Positions 9,312 through 18,234 of a DNA stretch of 64,000 nucleotides are shown in pieces. This DNA is from Alteromonas sp. KUL42 (GTDB lineage: Bacteria; Pseudomonadota; Gammaproteobacteria; Enterobacterales; Alteromonadaceae). The stretch is taken from contig NZ_BJKK01000020.1 in the NCBI RefSeq assembly GCF_006538325.1, forward strand, positions 1 to 64,000, in the 5' to 3' direction. Numbering within the stretch: the first letter of the stretch is position 1; every line of letters begins with the position of its first letter. The notes below the pieces were generated by a model. It searched no databases. It saw nothing but the letters and a program-made list of their open reading frames with translations, and was not told the origin of the DNA. The translations under genes and the position numbers were made by a program.

Positions 9312-9944
9312 TTACCGCTTGCACTTACTTAATTGCTTAAAACGCATAAAACCCAACCCTAAAAGTAAGAGCAACCCCATTTTAGGTTCTGGTACATTGT
9401 CTGCAGGCACTATATCGTTGGAGAAAAATTGCACTTCTGAAAGCATAGTCCAAGGTGAATTTCTAGCCATTGTTAATGTGAAGGCATTGCTAGTTGTGGC
9501 AAATCCTCCCAAATCTAACGCAATGGTTGAGCCATTGCCGGGTGGATTTGTAATGGTAAACAATTGGCTAAATCCTTCTGCCGTTGAAACCGTTATTGAG
9601 ATAGGTAATGAAACGCCAGCATAACTGTCGCTATCGGCAGCAAACACTCTAATACTTCTAACTAACTGTGCAGTGGTAAAATTAAACGTAATATTAGGGT
9701 TAGTATACTCCCATCCAACTAAGTTGCTGACGTCACTATATCCAATTGAAATACCCTCACCCCAAGCGATATTATCTGTAATTCCATCTGTTAATTCACC
9801 ACCACTATCGCCATAGCTTGAACCCGGTGAAGTATTATAGCTATAACCACTCACACTAATTAACGCAGCTTGAGAAGGTAAACTAAATAACAAAGTAAGG
9901 CATAATATTGCGCAACTCCGACCCGCTGACATGCATTTTCTCAC
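9312..9944 (-). CDS. PEP-CTERM sorting-domain surface protein
   Basis: The product of about 210 residues has an N-terminal signal peptide (ending near LPSQA-A) and a Gly/Ser/Thr-rich beta-sandwich-like body. The C-terminus has the three-part PEP-CTERM signal: the motif VPEP, a hydrophobic helix (MGLLLLLGLGFM) and a basic tail (RFKQLSKCKR). By family knowledge, exosortase cuts and attaches such proteins during export, usually in strains that make extracellular polysaccharide. I chose the GTG at 9944 because a GGAG lies six bases upstream; the ATG at 9956 overlaps that ribosome-binding site. No exosortase gene is in this window. Confidence 0.85.
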   Translation of the reverse strand: MRKCMSAGRSCAILCLTLLFSLPSQAALISVSGYSYNTSPGSSYGDSGGELTDGITDNIAWGEGISIGYSDVSNLVGWEYTNPNITFNFTTAQLVRSIRVFAADSDSYAGVSLPISITVSTAEGFSQLFTITNPPGNGSTIALDLGGFATTSNAFTLTMARNSPWTMLSEVQFFSNDIVPADNVPEPKMGLLLLLGLGFMRFKQLSKCKR

Positions 9945-10292
9945 GTAAATCTCCATTTTATTACAAGACTAATAACCGGGTATAAATGCTTCAATACCAC
10001 CCTTTTATTGGTTAGCTAATTAAAATTATCGATTGCCTTTAATGGTTAAAATCTCACCATCAGAAAGACCAGCGTCGATTATATATTGACCAATTAAAAA
10101 AGCCATAGGCTAAAAGCGTTTGATGTAATTTATTGGAAGTTATAGAAGCCTTTTTGGTTGCCTGAACCGATTTAGCGTGGCTATCACAATGGTCCAAGAG
10201 TATTGGGTTACCTTACTTTTCTAGTTAAGTTACTTCGCTATTTAGCCCGCGTCAGAAATTAACTCTCTTCACCAATTACCCCGCTTCTCCAA
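9945..10292. other. Intergenic region without an intact gene
   Basis: These roughly 350 bases separate two minus-strand genes. They hold one suspicious 26-codon minus frame (10026-10106, listed separately) and, near 10265-10300, an imperfect duplication of a short unit containing ccaattaccccgc and ccaattaacccgc. I see no RNA gene, clear terminator or operator. Confidence 0.6.
10026..10106 (-). pseudogene. Possible 3' remnant of a gene (26-codon frame)
   Basis: A minus frame opening at an ATG (10106) and closed at 10026 contains IIDAGLSDGEILTIKGNR. That resembles the C-terminal strand pattern of periplasmic adaptor (HlyD/MFP-type) proteins, where a GL-x-DG/PGD segment precedes the last strand. 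There is no ribosome-binding site and a stop lies directly upstream. It may be a scar of a deleted transporter gene or simply chance. Confidence 0.25.
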
Positions 10293-11285
10293 TTAACCCG
10301 CGTCGCTGGGCACAAGCGTTTTATTTCTATACTGTTTTCGCCATGTGGATATGTTGGTGCCATAGGTGCGCTTAAATAGTCTGTTGAAATGACCGGGGTC
10401 TTGATACCCCACTGCCCATGCCACTTCTTCGGCACTTTTGTCGCTGTGTTTTAAGTATTCTTTGCCTTGCTCAATGCGAAGTTGTTGCAAATAATTGAGT
10501 GGCGTCTCGCCTGTGGCATCTTTAAAGCGCCGTTTAAACGTGCGCTCTGTCATGTTTACACGACTAGCCATGTCAGCAATAGTTAATGGCTCAGCAAAGT
10601 GAATTTCAAGCCACTGCTGTACGTTGAGAATATCGTCATCTTGGTGGTGCGTTTGGTGGTTTAGCGACACCAAGTCGCCGGTTACGCCACGACGAAAATC
10701 CACTAGAAAGGTTTGCTCGATGGCCTGCCCCACCTGCTTACTTGAAAGCCGAGATATAAGGTACACTATAATCTCTATACCCGCATTTAAGCCAGCAGAA
10801 CAATACAGCTCCCCCGTTGCCGTAATAAAGCGATCCGTTCTTACATCTACCTTAGGGAATGTCTTCGAAAAGTGCGCTTGCTTATGCCAGTGAGTGGTAC
10901 TCATTCTATCGTCAAGCAAGCCCGCCTGTGCAAGAAAGTAGGCGCCTGTTGCTGCTGCCATAATAGGAATATTCTGCTGATGCCAATGGCGCAACTTTGG
11001 ATAAAGTGGCGCTTGTTTTTCAAGCAGTTGGTCTACATCACCCCATACACTGTGTAGTATCACCAAGTCTGTATCGGTAATGTCTGCCAAGGCGCAATCG
11101 GGAATAATCGCCAGCCCGCTGAACGTCGACGTTGGCTTGCCATCAATGGTTACTAGCTTAATGGTGATAGGGCTGCCAAATAGCTTTTCTTGCAAGTCAG
11201 ACGCAAACTTCAATACATCGTGGGTTAACCCCATACTCAAACCCATGCTGTTTTCACTAGCGAATAAGGTTACGTGATTTAACAA
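10293..11285 (-). CDS. GlxA-type transcriptional regulator (DJ-1/PfpI domain plus AraC HTH)
   Basis: The regulator has about 330 residues. Residues about 5-180 form a DJ-1/PfpI-like sensor (MAAATGAYFLAQAGLLDDR, then TTHWHKQ). Residues about 225-320 form the double helix-turn-helix of AraC proteins (MASRVNMTERTFKRRFKDAT and AEEVAWAVGYQDPGHFNRLF). I chose the TTG at 11285 because GGAG lies six bases upstream; the TTG at 11291 directly abuts that site. It is divergent from the Atu-like operon, with about 157 bases between the two starts, so it is the prime candidate for the operon's activator. The known Pseudomonas atu cluster is instead controlled by a TetR protein. Confidence 0.88.
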   Translation of the reverse strand: MLNHVTLFASENSMGLSMGLTHDVLKFASDLQEKLFGSPITIKLVTIDGKPTSTFSGLAIIPDCALADITDTDLVILHSVWGDVDQLLEKQAPLYPKLRHWHQQNIPIMAAATGAYFLAQAGLLDDRMSTTHWHKQAHFSKTFPKVDVRTDRFITATGELYCSAGLNAGIEIIVYLISRLSSKQVGQAIEQTFLVDFRRGVTGDLVSLNHQTHHQDDDILNVQQWLEIHFAEPLTIADMASRVNMTERTFKRRFKDATGETPLNYLQQLRIEQGKEYLKHSDKSAEEVAWAVGYQDPGHFNRLFKRTYGTNISTWRKQYRNKTLVPSDAG

Positions 11286-11442
11286 GTTCAACTCCTTTTT
11301 GCGGTTTTATCAGCAACACCTTTTTATTGCCAAAAAATACAACAATGGCCTAAATGACCAATTAAATGTCCCAAGTCACACTGTTAACATTATTTTCACA
11401 AAATTACTATGGCGCTACGCTCAAATTTTGTGGAGACAAGGG

Positions 11443-12597
11443 ATGCAATTTACCGAAGAGCACGATGCATTAAGAAAAACCGTTCATGACTTTGTGAATC
11501 AAGAAATGGACCCGTTCATTGAACAGTGGGAGCACGAGGGGATTGCCCCGCTTCACACACTCTTTAAAAAAATGGGTAATTTAGGGTTACTTGGTATTCA
11601 AAAGCCTGAAGCATACGGTGGTGCGGGTTTAGACTATAGCTACAACCTTGTTTTTGCCGAAGAAATTGGCCGCGCCTATGGTGGCTCAATTCCTATGGCA
11701 ATTGGTGTGCAAACCGATATGGCCACGCCTGCATTAGCACGTTTTGGCAGTGACGAACTAAAGCGCGAATTTCTTGCACCAGCCATTGCTGGTGACATGG
11801 TGGCCTGTATTGGTGTCAGTGAGCCGGGTGCAGGCTCTGACGTAGCAGGGCTAAAAACCACTGCGCGAAGCGACGGTGATGACTACGTCATTAACGGCAC
11901 CAAAATGTGGATCACCAACGCTACTCAAGCCGATTGGATATGCCTGTTAGCCAACACCAGTGACGGGCAAGTACACGCAAATAAGTCGCTTATTGTTGTG
12001 CCGCTTGATACTCCGGGGATCACCATATCCAAACCACTTAATAAACTGGGCATGCGCGCCAGTGATACCGGTCAAATTTTCTTTGACGACGTTCGCGTAC
12101 CGAAACGCCATTTAATTGGTGAAGAAAACAAAGGCTTCACTATGCAAATGATGCAATTTCAAGAAGAGCGCATGTACGCAGCAGCCAGTGCATTGAAGGG
12201 CATGGAACGCATCATTCAAGACACCATTAACTGGGCAAAAGAGCGCCATACCTTTGGTCAGCCTGTTATCAATAATCAAACCGTGCACTTCAAACTGGCT
12301 GAATTGCAAAGCGAAGTGGAAGCCCTACGCGCCCTAACTTGGCAAGCCTGTCAGGAACACATCGATGGCAAAGATGCCACTTATTTAGCGTCTATTGCCA
12401 AGCTTAAAAGCGGACGACTTTGGCGTGAAATTACCGATGGATGCCTACAGTACTGGGGCGGCATGGGTTTTATGTGGGACAACCCCGTAGCACGTGCATA
12501 CCGCGATACCCGCATATTGTCGATTGCCGGCGGCAGTGACGAAATGATGCTAGGCATTATTGCAAAGTACATGGACATTTTCCCTAAACGCAGATAG
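11443..12597 (+). CDS. atuD: Acyl-CoA dehydrogenase, citronellyl-CoA dehydrogenase (AtuD)-like
   Basis: This FAD enzyme should introduce the 2,3 double bond into a branched acyl-CoA such as citronellyl-CoA. The 384-residue product has the FAD-binding signature (ACIGVSEPGAGSDVAG, MWITNA), a tight middle domain and the C-terminal helix bundle. At the usual C-terminal glutamate position it reads SIAGGSDEMM, so the catalytic base is probably the helix-G glutamate in FQEERMYAAA, as in isovaleryl-CoA dehydrogenase. The frame is open from 11299, but the ATG at 11443 has GGAG seven bases upstream and starts at the family N-terminus. It is the first gene of the operon. The name rests on gene context; other branched substrates are possible. 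Confidence 0.82.
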   Translation: MQFTEEHDALRKTVHDFVNQEMDPFIEQWEHEGIAPLHTLFKKMGNLGLLGIQKPEAYGGAGLDYSYNLVFAEEIGRAYGGSIPMAIGVQTDMATPALARFGSDELKREFLAPAIAGDMVACIGVSEPGAGSDVAGLKTTARSDGDDYVINGTKMWITNATQADWICLLANTSDGQVHANKSLIVVPLDTPGITISKPLNKLGMRASDTGQIFFDDVRVPKRHLIGEENKGFTMQMMQFQEERMYAAASALKGMERIIQDTINWAKERHTFGQPVINNQTVHFKLAELQSEVEALRALTWQACQEHIDGKDATYLASIAKLKSGRLWREITDGCLQYWGGMGFMWDNPVARAYRDTRILSIAGGSDEMMLGIIAKYMDIFPKRR

Positions 12598-12608
12598 CAC
12601 CTAAACAC

Positions 12609-13670
12609 ATGAAAAATACTGTACACGAGCTACTCACTAACAATATGTCATTACCGGTTATTTGCGCCCCCATGTTTTTGGTGTCTACACCCAAACTGGT
12701 TATTAGCGCATGTAAAAGCGGCGTTGTAGGCAGCTTTCCTGCGTTTAACACGCGCACGCAAGCAGCACTGGATGATTGGCTAACCACTATTACTGATGCA
12801 CTTACCGATGAAAAGCAGCGTAATCCCTCTGCCAAAATAGCTCCATATGCAGTGAATATGGTGGTTCACCCGTCAAACAAACGCCTTGAAGCCGATTTTG
12901 ACATAGTGAAAAAGCATCAGGTGCCTTTTGTGATCACCAGCCAAGGTAACCCACAGGCCATTACAGAAGCAGTACATGAGTGGGGCGGCATTGTTTTTCA
13001 TGATGTTATTACAGTAGCGCATGCGAAAAAAGCCATAGCCGCAGGTGTTGATGGACTTATTTTGGTTGCCGCTGGAGCTGGTGGTCATGCTGGTGAAGTG
13101 AATCCGTTTGCCTTAGTACGCGAGGTGCGTGAATTCTGGCAAGGTCCGCTTGCGCTCGCAGGCGCTATTAATGATGGCTATGGCGTTAGAGCCGCTGAAG
13201 TATTGGGGGCTAATTACAGCTACATGGGCACGCGCTTTATTGCCACTGAAGAAGCAGAAGTCGACCCCGATTATAAAGCAATGTTGGTAGCCTCTGACCT
13301 AAGCGACCTTATCTTTACTGACACCTTTACAGGCGTTAAATGTCACTTTCTAAAACCCTCCATTGCTCGCGCTGGTGTCGACTTAACCCAAATAGAGGGT
13401 AAAGACAGTGTCGACTTAGATCTTGGCGGAAGCAATGCATGGAAAGACATGTGGAGTGCAGGTCATGGCGTAAGTGGCATTCACAATATTGTGTCTGTAT
13501 CAAACTTGGTCAATCAGTTGCGCGATGAATATTTATCAGCAGTGAGTACAACTAGTTTTGCTCACGTCAGCACTCCGCCATCGTCTGAAGACGTTACCTG
13601 TTTTAAGGATCCAAATTTGCAACATTCAGGGCCTCACTCTTTGCATAAACGAACCACAGGGAGCAGGTAA
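12609..13670 (+). CDS. Nitronate monooxygenase-family flavoprotein
   Basis: The 353-residue TIM-barrel FMN protein belongs to the 2-nitropropane dioxygenase/nitronate monooxygenase family. Visible features are PVICAPMFLVSTP at the N-terminus, GVVGSFPAFN, and GAGGHAGEVNPFALV, which contains the family's active-site histidine, followed by GAINDGYGVRAAEVLGA (phosphate binding). It is 12 bases after the dehydrogenase and 4 bases before the carboxylase gene, so it is firmly inside the operon. The Pseudomonas atu operon lacks it. It could detoxify nitronates, or act as an ene-type reductase on a terpenoid intermediate; the second idea is inference only. The extra C-terminal tail after about residue 310 is serine- and threonine-rich. 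Confidence 0.85.
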   Translation: MKNTVHELLTNNMSLPVICAPMFLVSTPKLVISACKSGVVGSFPAFNTRTQAALDDWLTTITDALTDEKQRNPSAKIAPYAVNMVVHPSNKRLEADFDIVKKHQVPFVITSQGNPQAITEAVHEWGGIVFHDVITVAHAKKAIAAGVDGLILVAAGAGGHAGEVNPFALVREVREFWQGPLALAGAINDGYGVRAAEVLGANYSYMGTRFIATEEAEVDPDYKAMLVASDLSDLIFTDTFTGVKCHFLKPSIARAGVDLTQIEGKDSVDLDLGGSNAWKDMWSAGHGVSGIHNIVSVSNLVNQLRDEYLSAVSTTSFAHVSTPPSSEDVTCFKDPNLQHSGPHSLHKRTTGSR

Positions 13671-13673
13671 ACT

Positions 13674-15344
13674 ATGGCAGTTATTCACTCTACTCTTAAT
13701 ACGCAAAGTGATGAGTTTGCTGAGAATGCAGCCGTTATGGCAGATGCTGTTAACGAGTTTAAAGATATTGAAGCGCGAGTGGTAGCGCAAGCACAAGAAA
13801 AGGCACCACGTTACGAGCAGAAAGGTTTGCTTTCCCCCCGAGACAGGCTGTCGCTACTACTCGACCCTGATAAGCCATTTTTACCGCTGGCTAGTTTGTG
13901 CGGCTACATGCAAGAGGGCGATAAGGATGGCAGCGCCGCGGGCGGTGGTGTTATTGCCGGTATTGGTTATGTCGCTAACACGCGTTGCATTGTGTTGGTG
14001 GATGACTACCTTACCAAAGGCGGCAGTATTACAGAGCTTGGCAGCAAAAAACGCCTTCGCATGTACCACATTGCCCTAAAACAAAAACTGCCTGTTATTG
14101 CATTGTCACAAAGTGGCGGTGGCGACTTAACTTCGTTGGGTGATTGGTTTGGTTTTTCCGCAGCAGGGTTTGCTATGCAAGCGCGCTTATCGGCAGCGGG
14201 CATTCCCCAAATAACCGTTGTACACGGCAGTGCAACTGCAGGCGGTGCCTATCAACCGGGTTTGTCTGATTACGTCATCATGATACGAGACCAATCTACC
14301 GTGTATTTAGCTGGACCACCGCTTCTTAAAGCGGCAACAGGTGAAATAGCCACCGACGAAGAAATTGGCGGCGCTCAAATGCACAGTGAAGTGTCGGGAG
14401 TAGCAGACTTTTTAGCCGAAGACGATGCCGACAGTATTCGAATTGCCAGAGAAGTGACTGCCATGCTGCAGTGGAATAATGGCATAGTTGACGTCAATCG
14501 GGACTTAGACTTGGACAAGGGCACGCCTCCCTCCCCTTTGCACCTAGCGCCCTTGCACCCTGCACCTTTGCACCCGGCAAGCGAATTACTTGGTGTAGTA
14601 CCTAAAGATGCCAAAACCCCTTACGACGTACGAGAAGTGATTGCACGCATAGCCGATGGTTCTGATTTTGTCGACTTTAAGCCCGAATTTGATATGGGCA
14701 CCGTGTGTGGCTTTGTGGCTCTTGAAGGTAAACGCTGTGGCGTTATTGGCAACAACGCCCCAATTACCGCAAAAGGGGCAGCAAAAGCCGCGCAGTTTAT
14801 TCAGCTATGCGAACAAGCCGGTACACCCTTAGTGTTTTTGCACAACACTACCGGCTTTTTGGTTGGTACCGAGTCTGAACGCGCAGGCATCATTAAACAC
14901 GGCGCAAAACTTATTCAAGCGGTTACCAATACCACTGTACCCAAAATAAGCCTTGTATTAGGTGGGTCGTTTGGTGCGGGCAATTACGCTATGGCCGGAC
15001 GCGGCATTGAGCCAGACTTTATGTTTGCCTGGCCGCGCTCTGTGGTGGCGGTAATGGGGCCTGCACAAGCGGGCAGCGTATTGCGCACTGTGGCACAAGC
15101 AAAAATGGCGCGAAGCAAAGAAATTAACCCTGAAGATACCGCAAAGCTCGATGCGTTGGAGCAACATACCGTTAGTGTAATGGAAGCCAAATCACGGGCG
15201 TTGGCTAACTCGGCTAGGCTATGGGATGACGGCCTGATTGACCCTCGCGATACCCGCCCAATTTTAGCCTTCGTGTTATCGATTTGTTGTGACGCAAAAC
15301 AGAAAGTACTTAACCCCACCAGCTTTGGCATTGGCCGATTATAG
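13674..15344 (+). CDS. atuC: Acyl-CoA carboxylase carboxyltransferase (beta) subunit, geranyl-CoA carboxylase AtuC-like
   Basis: The 556-residue protein has the two crotonase-fold halves of biotin-dependent carboxyltransferases: an N-half with SQSGGGDLTSLGDWF and GSATAGGAYQPGLSDY, and a C-half with CGVIGNNAPITAKGAAKAA, FLHNTTGFLVG and LGGSFGAGNYAMAGRG. It pairs with the alpha subunit two genes downstream to carboxylate a 3-methyl-2-enoyl-CoA (geranyl- or methylcrotonyl-CoA). Between the halves, residues 288-302 form three tandem five-residue units (PLHLA, PLHPA, PLHPA), an unusual linker insertion. Assignment to geranyl rather than methylcrotonyl substrate comes from the AtuA neighbour. Confidence 0.85.
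   Translation: MAVIHSTLNTQSDEFAENAAVMADAVNEFKDIEARVVAQAQEKAPRYEQKGLLSPRDRLSLLLDPDKPFLPLASLCGYMQEGDKDGSAAGGGVIAGIGYVANTRCIVLVDDYLTKGGSITELGSKKRLRMYHIALKQKLPVIALSQSGGGDLTSLGDWFGFSAAGFAMQARLSAAGIPQITVVHGSATAGGAYQPGLSDYVIMIRDQSTVYLAGPPLLKAATGEIATDEEIGGAQMHSEVSGVADFLAEDDADSIRIAREVTAMLQWNNGIVDVNRDLDLDKGTPPSPLHLAPLHPAPLHPASELLGVVPKDAKTPYDVREVIARIADGSDFVDFKPEFDMGTVCGFVALEGKRCGVIGNNAPITAKGAAKAAQFIQLCEQAGTPLVFLHNTTGFLVGTESERAGIIKHGAKLIQAVTNTTVPKISLVLGGSFGAGNYAMAGRGIEPDFMFAWPRSVVAVMGPAQAGSVLRTVAQAKMARSKEINPEDTAKLDALEQHTVSVMEAKSRALANSARLWDDGLIDPRDTRPILAFVLSICCDAKQKVLNPTSFGIGRL
14535..14579 (+). repeat. Three 15-base tandem units inside the carboxylase beta gene
   Basis: Three in-frame copies of a 15-base unit (cctttgcacctagcg and two variants) encode PLHLA-PLHPA-PLHPA in the linker between the two carboxyltransferase halves. 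Its position in an inter-domain loop should make length variation tolerable. Confidence 0.9.
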
Positions 15345-15381
15345 GCCTTTTGAATGTTTACGGATTCAAGGATTACCGACT

Positions 15382-16188
15382 ATGACACTATTTGACCCCA
15401 ATGCATTTAAGGAAATTCGCGTAGCGCTAAAAAGTGATGTTATGCATATATGCTTTGACCGCCCGCATAAAAAGAACGCCATGAATTTGGCCCTAGTAGA
15501 AGAAGTAATGCAATGCTTTAACAGGGTGGAACAAGGCGATATTCGCGCAGTGGTTATTGAAGGCAGCGAGGGGAACTTTTGTGCTGGCGGTGATATTTCT
15601 GACATGCACCTATCAGCCCTTAACGAAGCAGAACGCGACAAAGCCATTTGGCATTTTAACCGCAGCTTTGGACGCATGATCACCCTAGTAAAACATGCAC
15701 CAACAGCGGTGATAGCCGTGGTTGAAGGGGCAGTGTTAGGCGGCGGATTTGGTCTTGCCTGCGTGGCCGATATTACCCTTGCCTGCGACAGCGCATTTTT
15801 TGCCCTACCAGAAACGGGGTTAGGCGTTATACCCGCGCAAATTGCCCCTTTTGTTGCAATGCGTATTGGTGTTGATCACACCAAGCATTTAGCCCTGACC
15901 GGAGAAAAACTCAACGCCCAGCAAGCTCATAATATGGGCTTAGTACACGAGGTTTTCACCATTGACCAACGCCATGAATGCATCAGCAAACTATTACAGA
16001 AAATAAAACGCTGTGCTCCACAGGCCAATGCAGCCACTAAACGTTTATTGCTGGAACTAGACAGCCAACCGCTTGAAACCTTGCTTGACCATGCTGCTAC
16101 GCAATTTGTGCAATCACTGTCCTCTGCAGAAGGCGTTGAAGGCACACGCGCTTTCATGCAAAAACGCCAAGCTACTTGGTGCGAGTAA
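15382..16188 (+). CDS. atuE: Enoyl-CoA hydratase, isohexenylglutaconyl-CoA hydratase (AtuE)-like
   Basis: The 268-residue crotonase-fold protein should hydrate the carboxylated intermediate of the terpene pathway. It shows the oxyanion-hole segments (NFCAGGDISDMH and GAVLGGGFGLACVADIT) and the catalytic glutamate in FALPETGLGVIPAQ. The frame is open from 15289 within the preceding gene, but the ATG at 15382 has aagga nine bases upstream and is the natural start. It ends six bases before the alpha subunit gene. Confidence 0.82.
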   Translation: MTLFDPNAFKEIRVALKSDVMHICFDRPHKKNAMNLALVEEVMQCFNRVEQGDIRAVVIEGSEGNFCAGGDISDMHLSALNEAERDKAIWHFNRSFGRMITLVKHAPTAVIAVVEGAVLGGGFGLACVADITLACDSAFFALPETGLGVIPAQIAPFVAMRIGVDHTKHLALTGEKLNAQQAHNMGLVHEVFTIDQRHECISKLLQKIKRCAPQANAATKRLLLELDSQPLETLLDHAATQFVQSLSSAEGVEGTRAFMQKRQATWCE

Positions 16189-16194
16189 CCCATT

Positions 16195-18234
16195 ATGACC
16201 ACACCTATTCGAAAAATATTAATAGCAAATCGCGGTGAAATTGCTTGTCGCATTATGCGCACCGCCCACCAACAAGGTTTCTTAACTGTTGCCGTATATA
16301 GCGATGCAGATAAAGATGCACTGCACGTATCACTGGCCGACGAGGCGGTTTATATTGGTTCGTCAGAGCCCACCGCGTCTTATTTGAATATTGAACAGTT
16401 GCTTAATGCCGCAAGCATTACCAAAGCTGACGCTATTCACCCTGGGTATGGTTTTCTATCGGAAAATGCCGATTTTGCTCGCGCTTGTGAAGCTGCAGGG
16501 CTGGTGTTTATAGGCCCAAGCGCACACGCTATTGCACTTATGGGCAGCAAGCGACTTTCAAAAGTAGCCATGATAACGGCCGATGTACCTTGCATTCCAG
16601 GTTATGAAGGAGAAGACCAAAGCGATGCCACCTTAATTGCTAAAGCCAATGAAGTTGGCTTTCCGCTAATGGTAAAAGCCAGTGCCGGTGGTGGTGGTAA
16701 AGGCATGCGCCTAATTAAAGAGGAACACAGCGACGATTTAGCCGCGCAAATAGCGATGGCCCGTTCAGAAGCGCAAAGCGCCTTTGGTAGCAGCGAACTT
16801 ATTTTAGAGCGCGCGCTCATTGCGCCCCGTCATATTGAAATTCAAGTGTTCGCTGACCAACAAGGTAACACCGTATATTTAGGCGAACGCGACTGCTCTA
16901 TTCAGCGTCGTCACCAAAAAGTAATTGAAGAAGCACCCTCGCCTTTTATAGATGACACACTGCGCCAAAAGATGGGTGAAGCCGCGGTAAACGCAGCTAA
17001 AGCCTGCAACTATTGTGGCGCAGGTACAGTTGAATTTCTGGTAGATAGCGATAAGCAATTTTATTTCTTAGAAATGAACACTCGCTTACAAGTAGAGCAC
17101 CCAGTAACGGAAATGATAACCGGTATAGATTTGGTGGAATGGCAATTACGCATAGCCTGCGGTGAAGCGCTGCCTTTGCGCCAAGAAGCAATCACCATAA
17201 ATGGTCATGCCATAGAAGCCCGTTTATACGCAGAAGACCCAAGAAATCAGTTCATGCCACAAACGGGCACCATTGCATTTTGGCAAGAGGCCAAAAGCGC
17301 CAGAACCGACCATGGTCTTAAGCAGAATACAACCGTGAGTGCCCATTACGACCCCATGCTTGCCAAGGTTATTGTCTGGGCGGACAACCGCGCTAACGCA
17401 GCGCGTAAGCTGTCGCGAGCGCTGCACGACACCAAGCTTATTGGAGTGAATACCAACAAACATTTTTTGCACAATATAGTAAAAAGTAACGCATTTCTTA
17501 GTGACGATGTAACTACCGCGTTTATCGACACATACGCCAACAACGGTGACATTCAAGGAAGAGCCACACCGTCATTTTCCACACTGGCTAAGGCGGCCTT
17601 GCTATTTAGTGTGCACAGCCATAATAAAAAGAACAGCAATGCACAAAAAACTTATTGGCAAAGTGCCGCCCCTCTTTCCTACCCGATAAAAATGCGCTGC
17701 AATGAAGACACCATAGACGTCTCTATCACGCAGCATGAAGGCGCCTTCGTTGTGAAAGATAAGGCCTCTTCCGTTCAGACCACACTTCGCCTTATTAGCT
17801 GTAATGATCACTGCGTTACAATAGAAGAAAACAACCTACGCCACGCTATTACCTTTGGTTTAACCAACAATGACTTGTTTATTGACGATGGCACAGGTCA
17901 CTTTCACATAACGCAAGTAACCCACCATAAAACGCTAGGTAGTGCACAACAACAGTCTGCTGAAATTCGCGCAGTGATGGATGGTGTGATTGTAGCTTTG
18001 TTAGCCCAAGAAGGTACTAGTGTAAAAGCCGGCGATACCGTGGCCATTATGGAAGCCATGAAAATGGAGCACCCTCTTAAAGCCGCGGCTGATGGCATTG
18101 TGACGTTTAATGTGCAAAAGGAAGGCGAACAAGTGAAGTCGAAGCAAGTAATTGCCTCGGTTGTTAATAAAGAAGAAAACTCTGCAGAAAAAATATCGCC
18201 AAAAGGAACAGCTTCAGAGGAGACAACTCCATGA
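16195..18234 (+). CDS. atuF: Acyl-CoA carboxylase biotin carboxylase/BCCP (alpha) subunit, AtuF-like
   Basis: The 679-residue protein contains a biotin carboxylase N-domain (KILIANRGEIACRIMRT), an ATP-grasp domain with the glycine-rich loop KASAGGGGKGMRL and the signature FLEMNTRLQVEHPVTE, a linker (about 450-590), and a C-terminal biotinyl domain. The biotin attachment site is EAMKMEHP with the lysine at residue 623. It carboxylates its own biotin for transfer by the beta subunit. Its stop overlaps the start of the next gene as ATGA. The size fits MCC/GCC alpha subunits; the geranyl specificity is inferred from context. Confidence 0.87.
   Translation: MTTPIRKILIANRGEIACRIMRTAHQQGFLTVAVYSDADKDALHVSLADEAVYIGSSEPTASYLNIEQLLNAASITKADAIHPGYGFLSENADFARACEAAGLVFIGPSAHAIALMGSKRLSKVAMITADVPCIPGYEGEDQSDATLIAKANEVGFPLMVKASAGGGGKGMRLIKEEHSDDLAAQIAMARSEAQSAFGSSELILERALIAPRHIEIQVFADQQGNTVYLGERDCSIQRRHQKVIEEAPSPFIDDTLRQKMGEAAVNAAKACNYCGAGTVEFLVDSDKQFYFLEMNTRLQVEHPVTEMITGIDLVEWQLRIACGEALPLRQEAITINGHAIEARLYAEDPRNQFMPQTGTIAFWQEAKSARTDHGLKQNTTVSAHYDPMLAKVIVWADNRANAARKLSRALHDTKLIGVNTNKHFLHNIVKSNAFLSDDVTTAFIDTYANNGDIQGRATPSFSTLAKAALLFSVHSHNKKNSNAQKTYWQSAAPLSYPIKMRCNEDTIDVSITQHEGAFVVKDKASSVQTTLRLISCNDHCVTIEENNLRHAITFGLTNNDLFIDDGTGHFHITQVTHHKTLGSAQQQSAEIRAVMDGVIVALLAQEGTSVKAGDTVAIMEAMKMEHPLKAAADGIVTFNVQKEGEQVKSKQVIASVVNKEENSAEKISPKGTASEETTP

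Noticed and set aside
14984..15331. A 115-codon minus-strand open frame inside the carboxylase beta gene
   Set aside because: It is antisense to a strongly conserved enzyme core and has no ribosome-binding site or family match.
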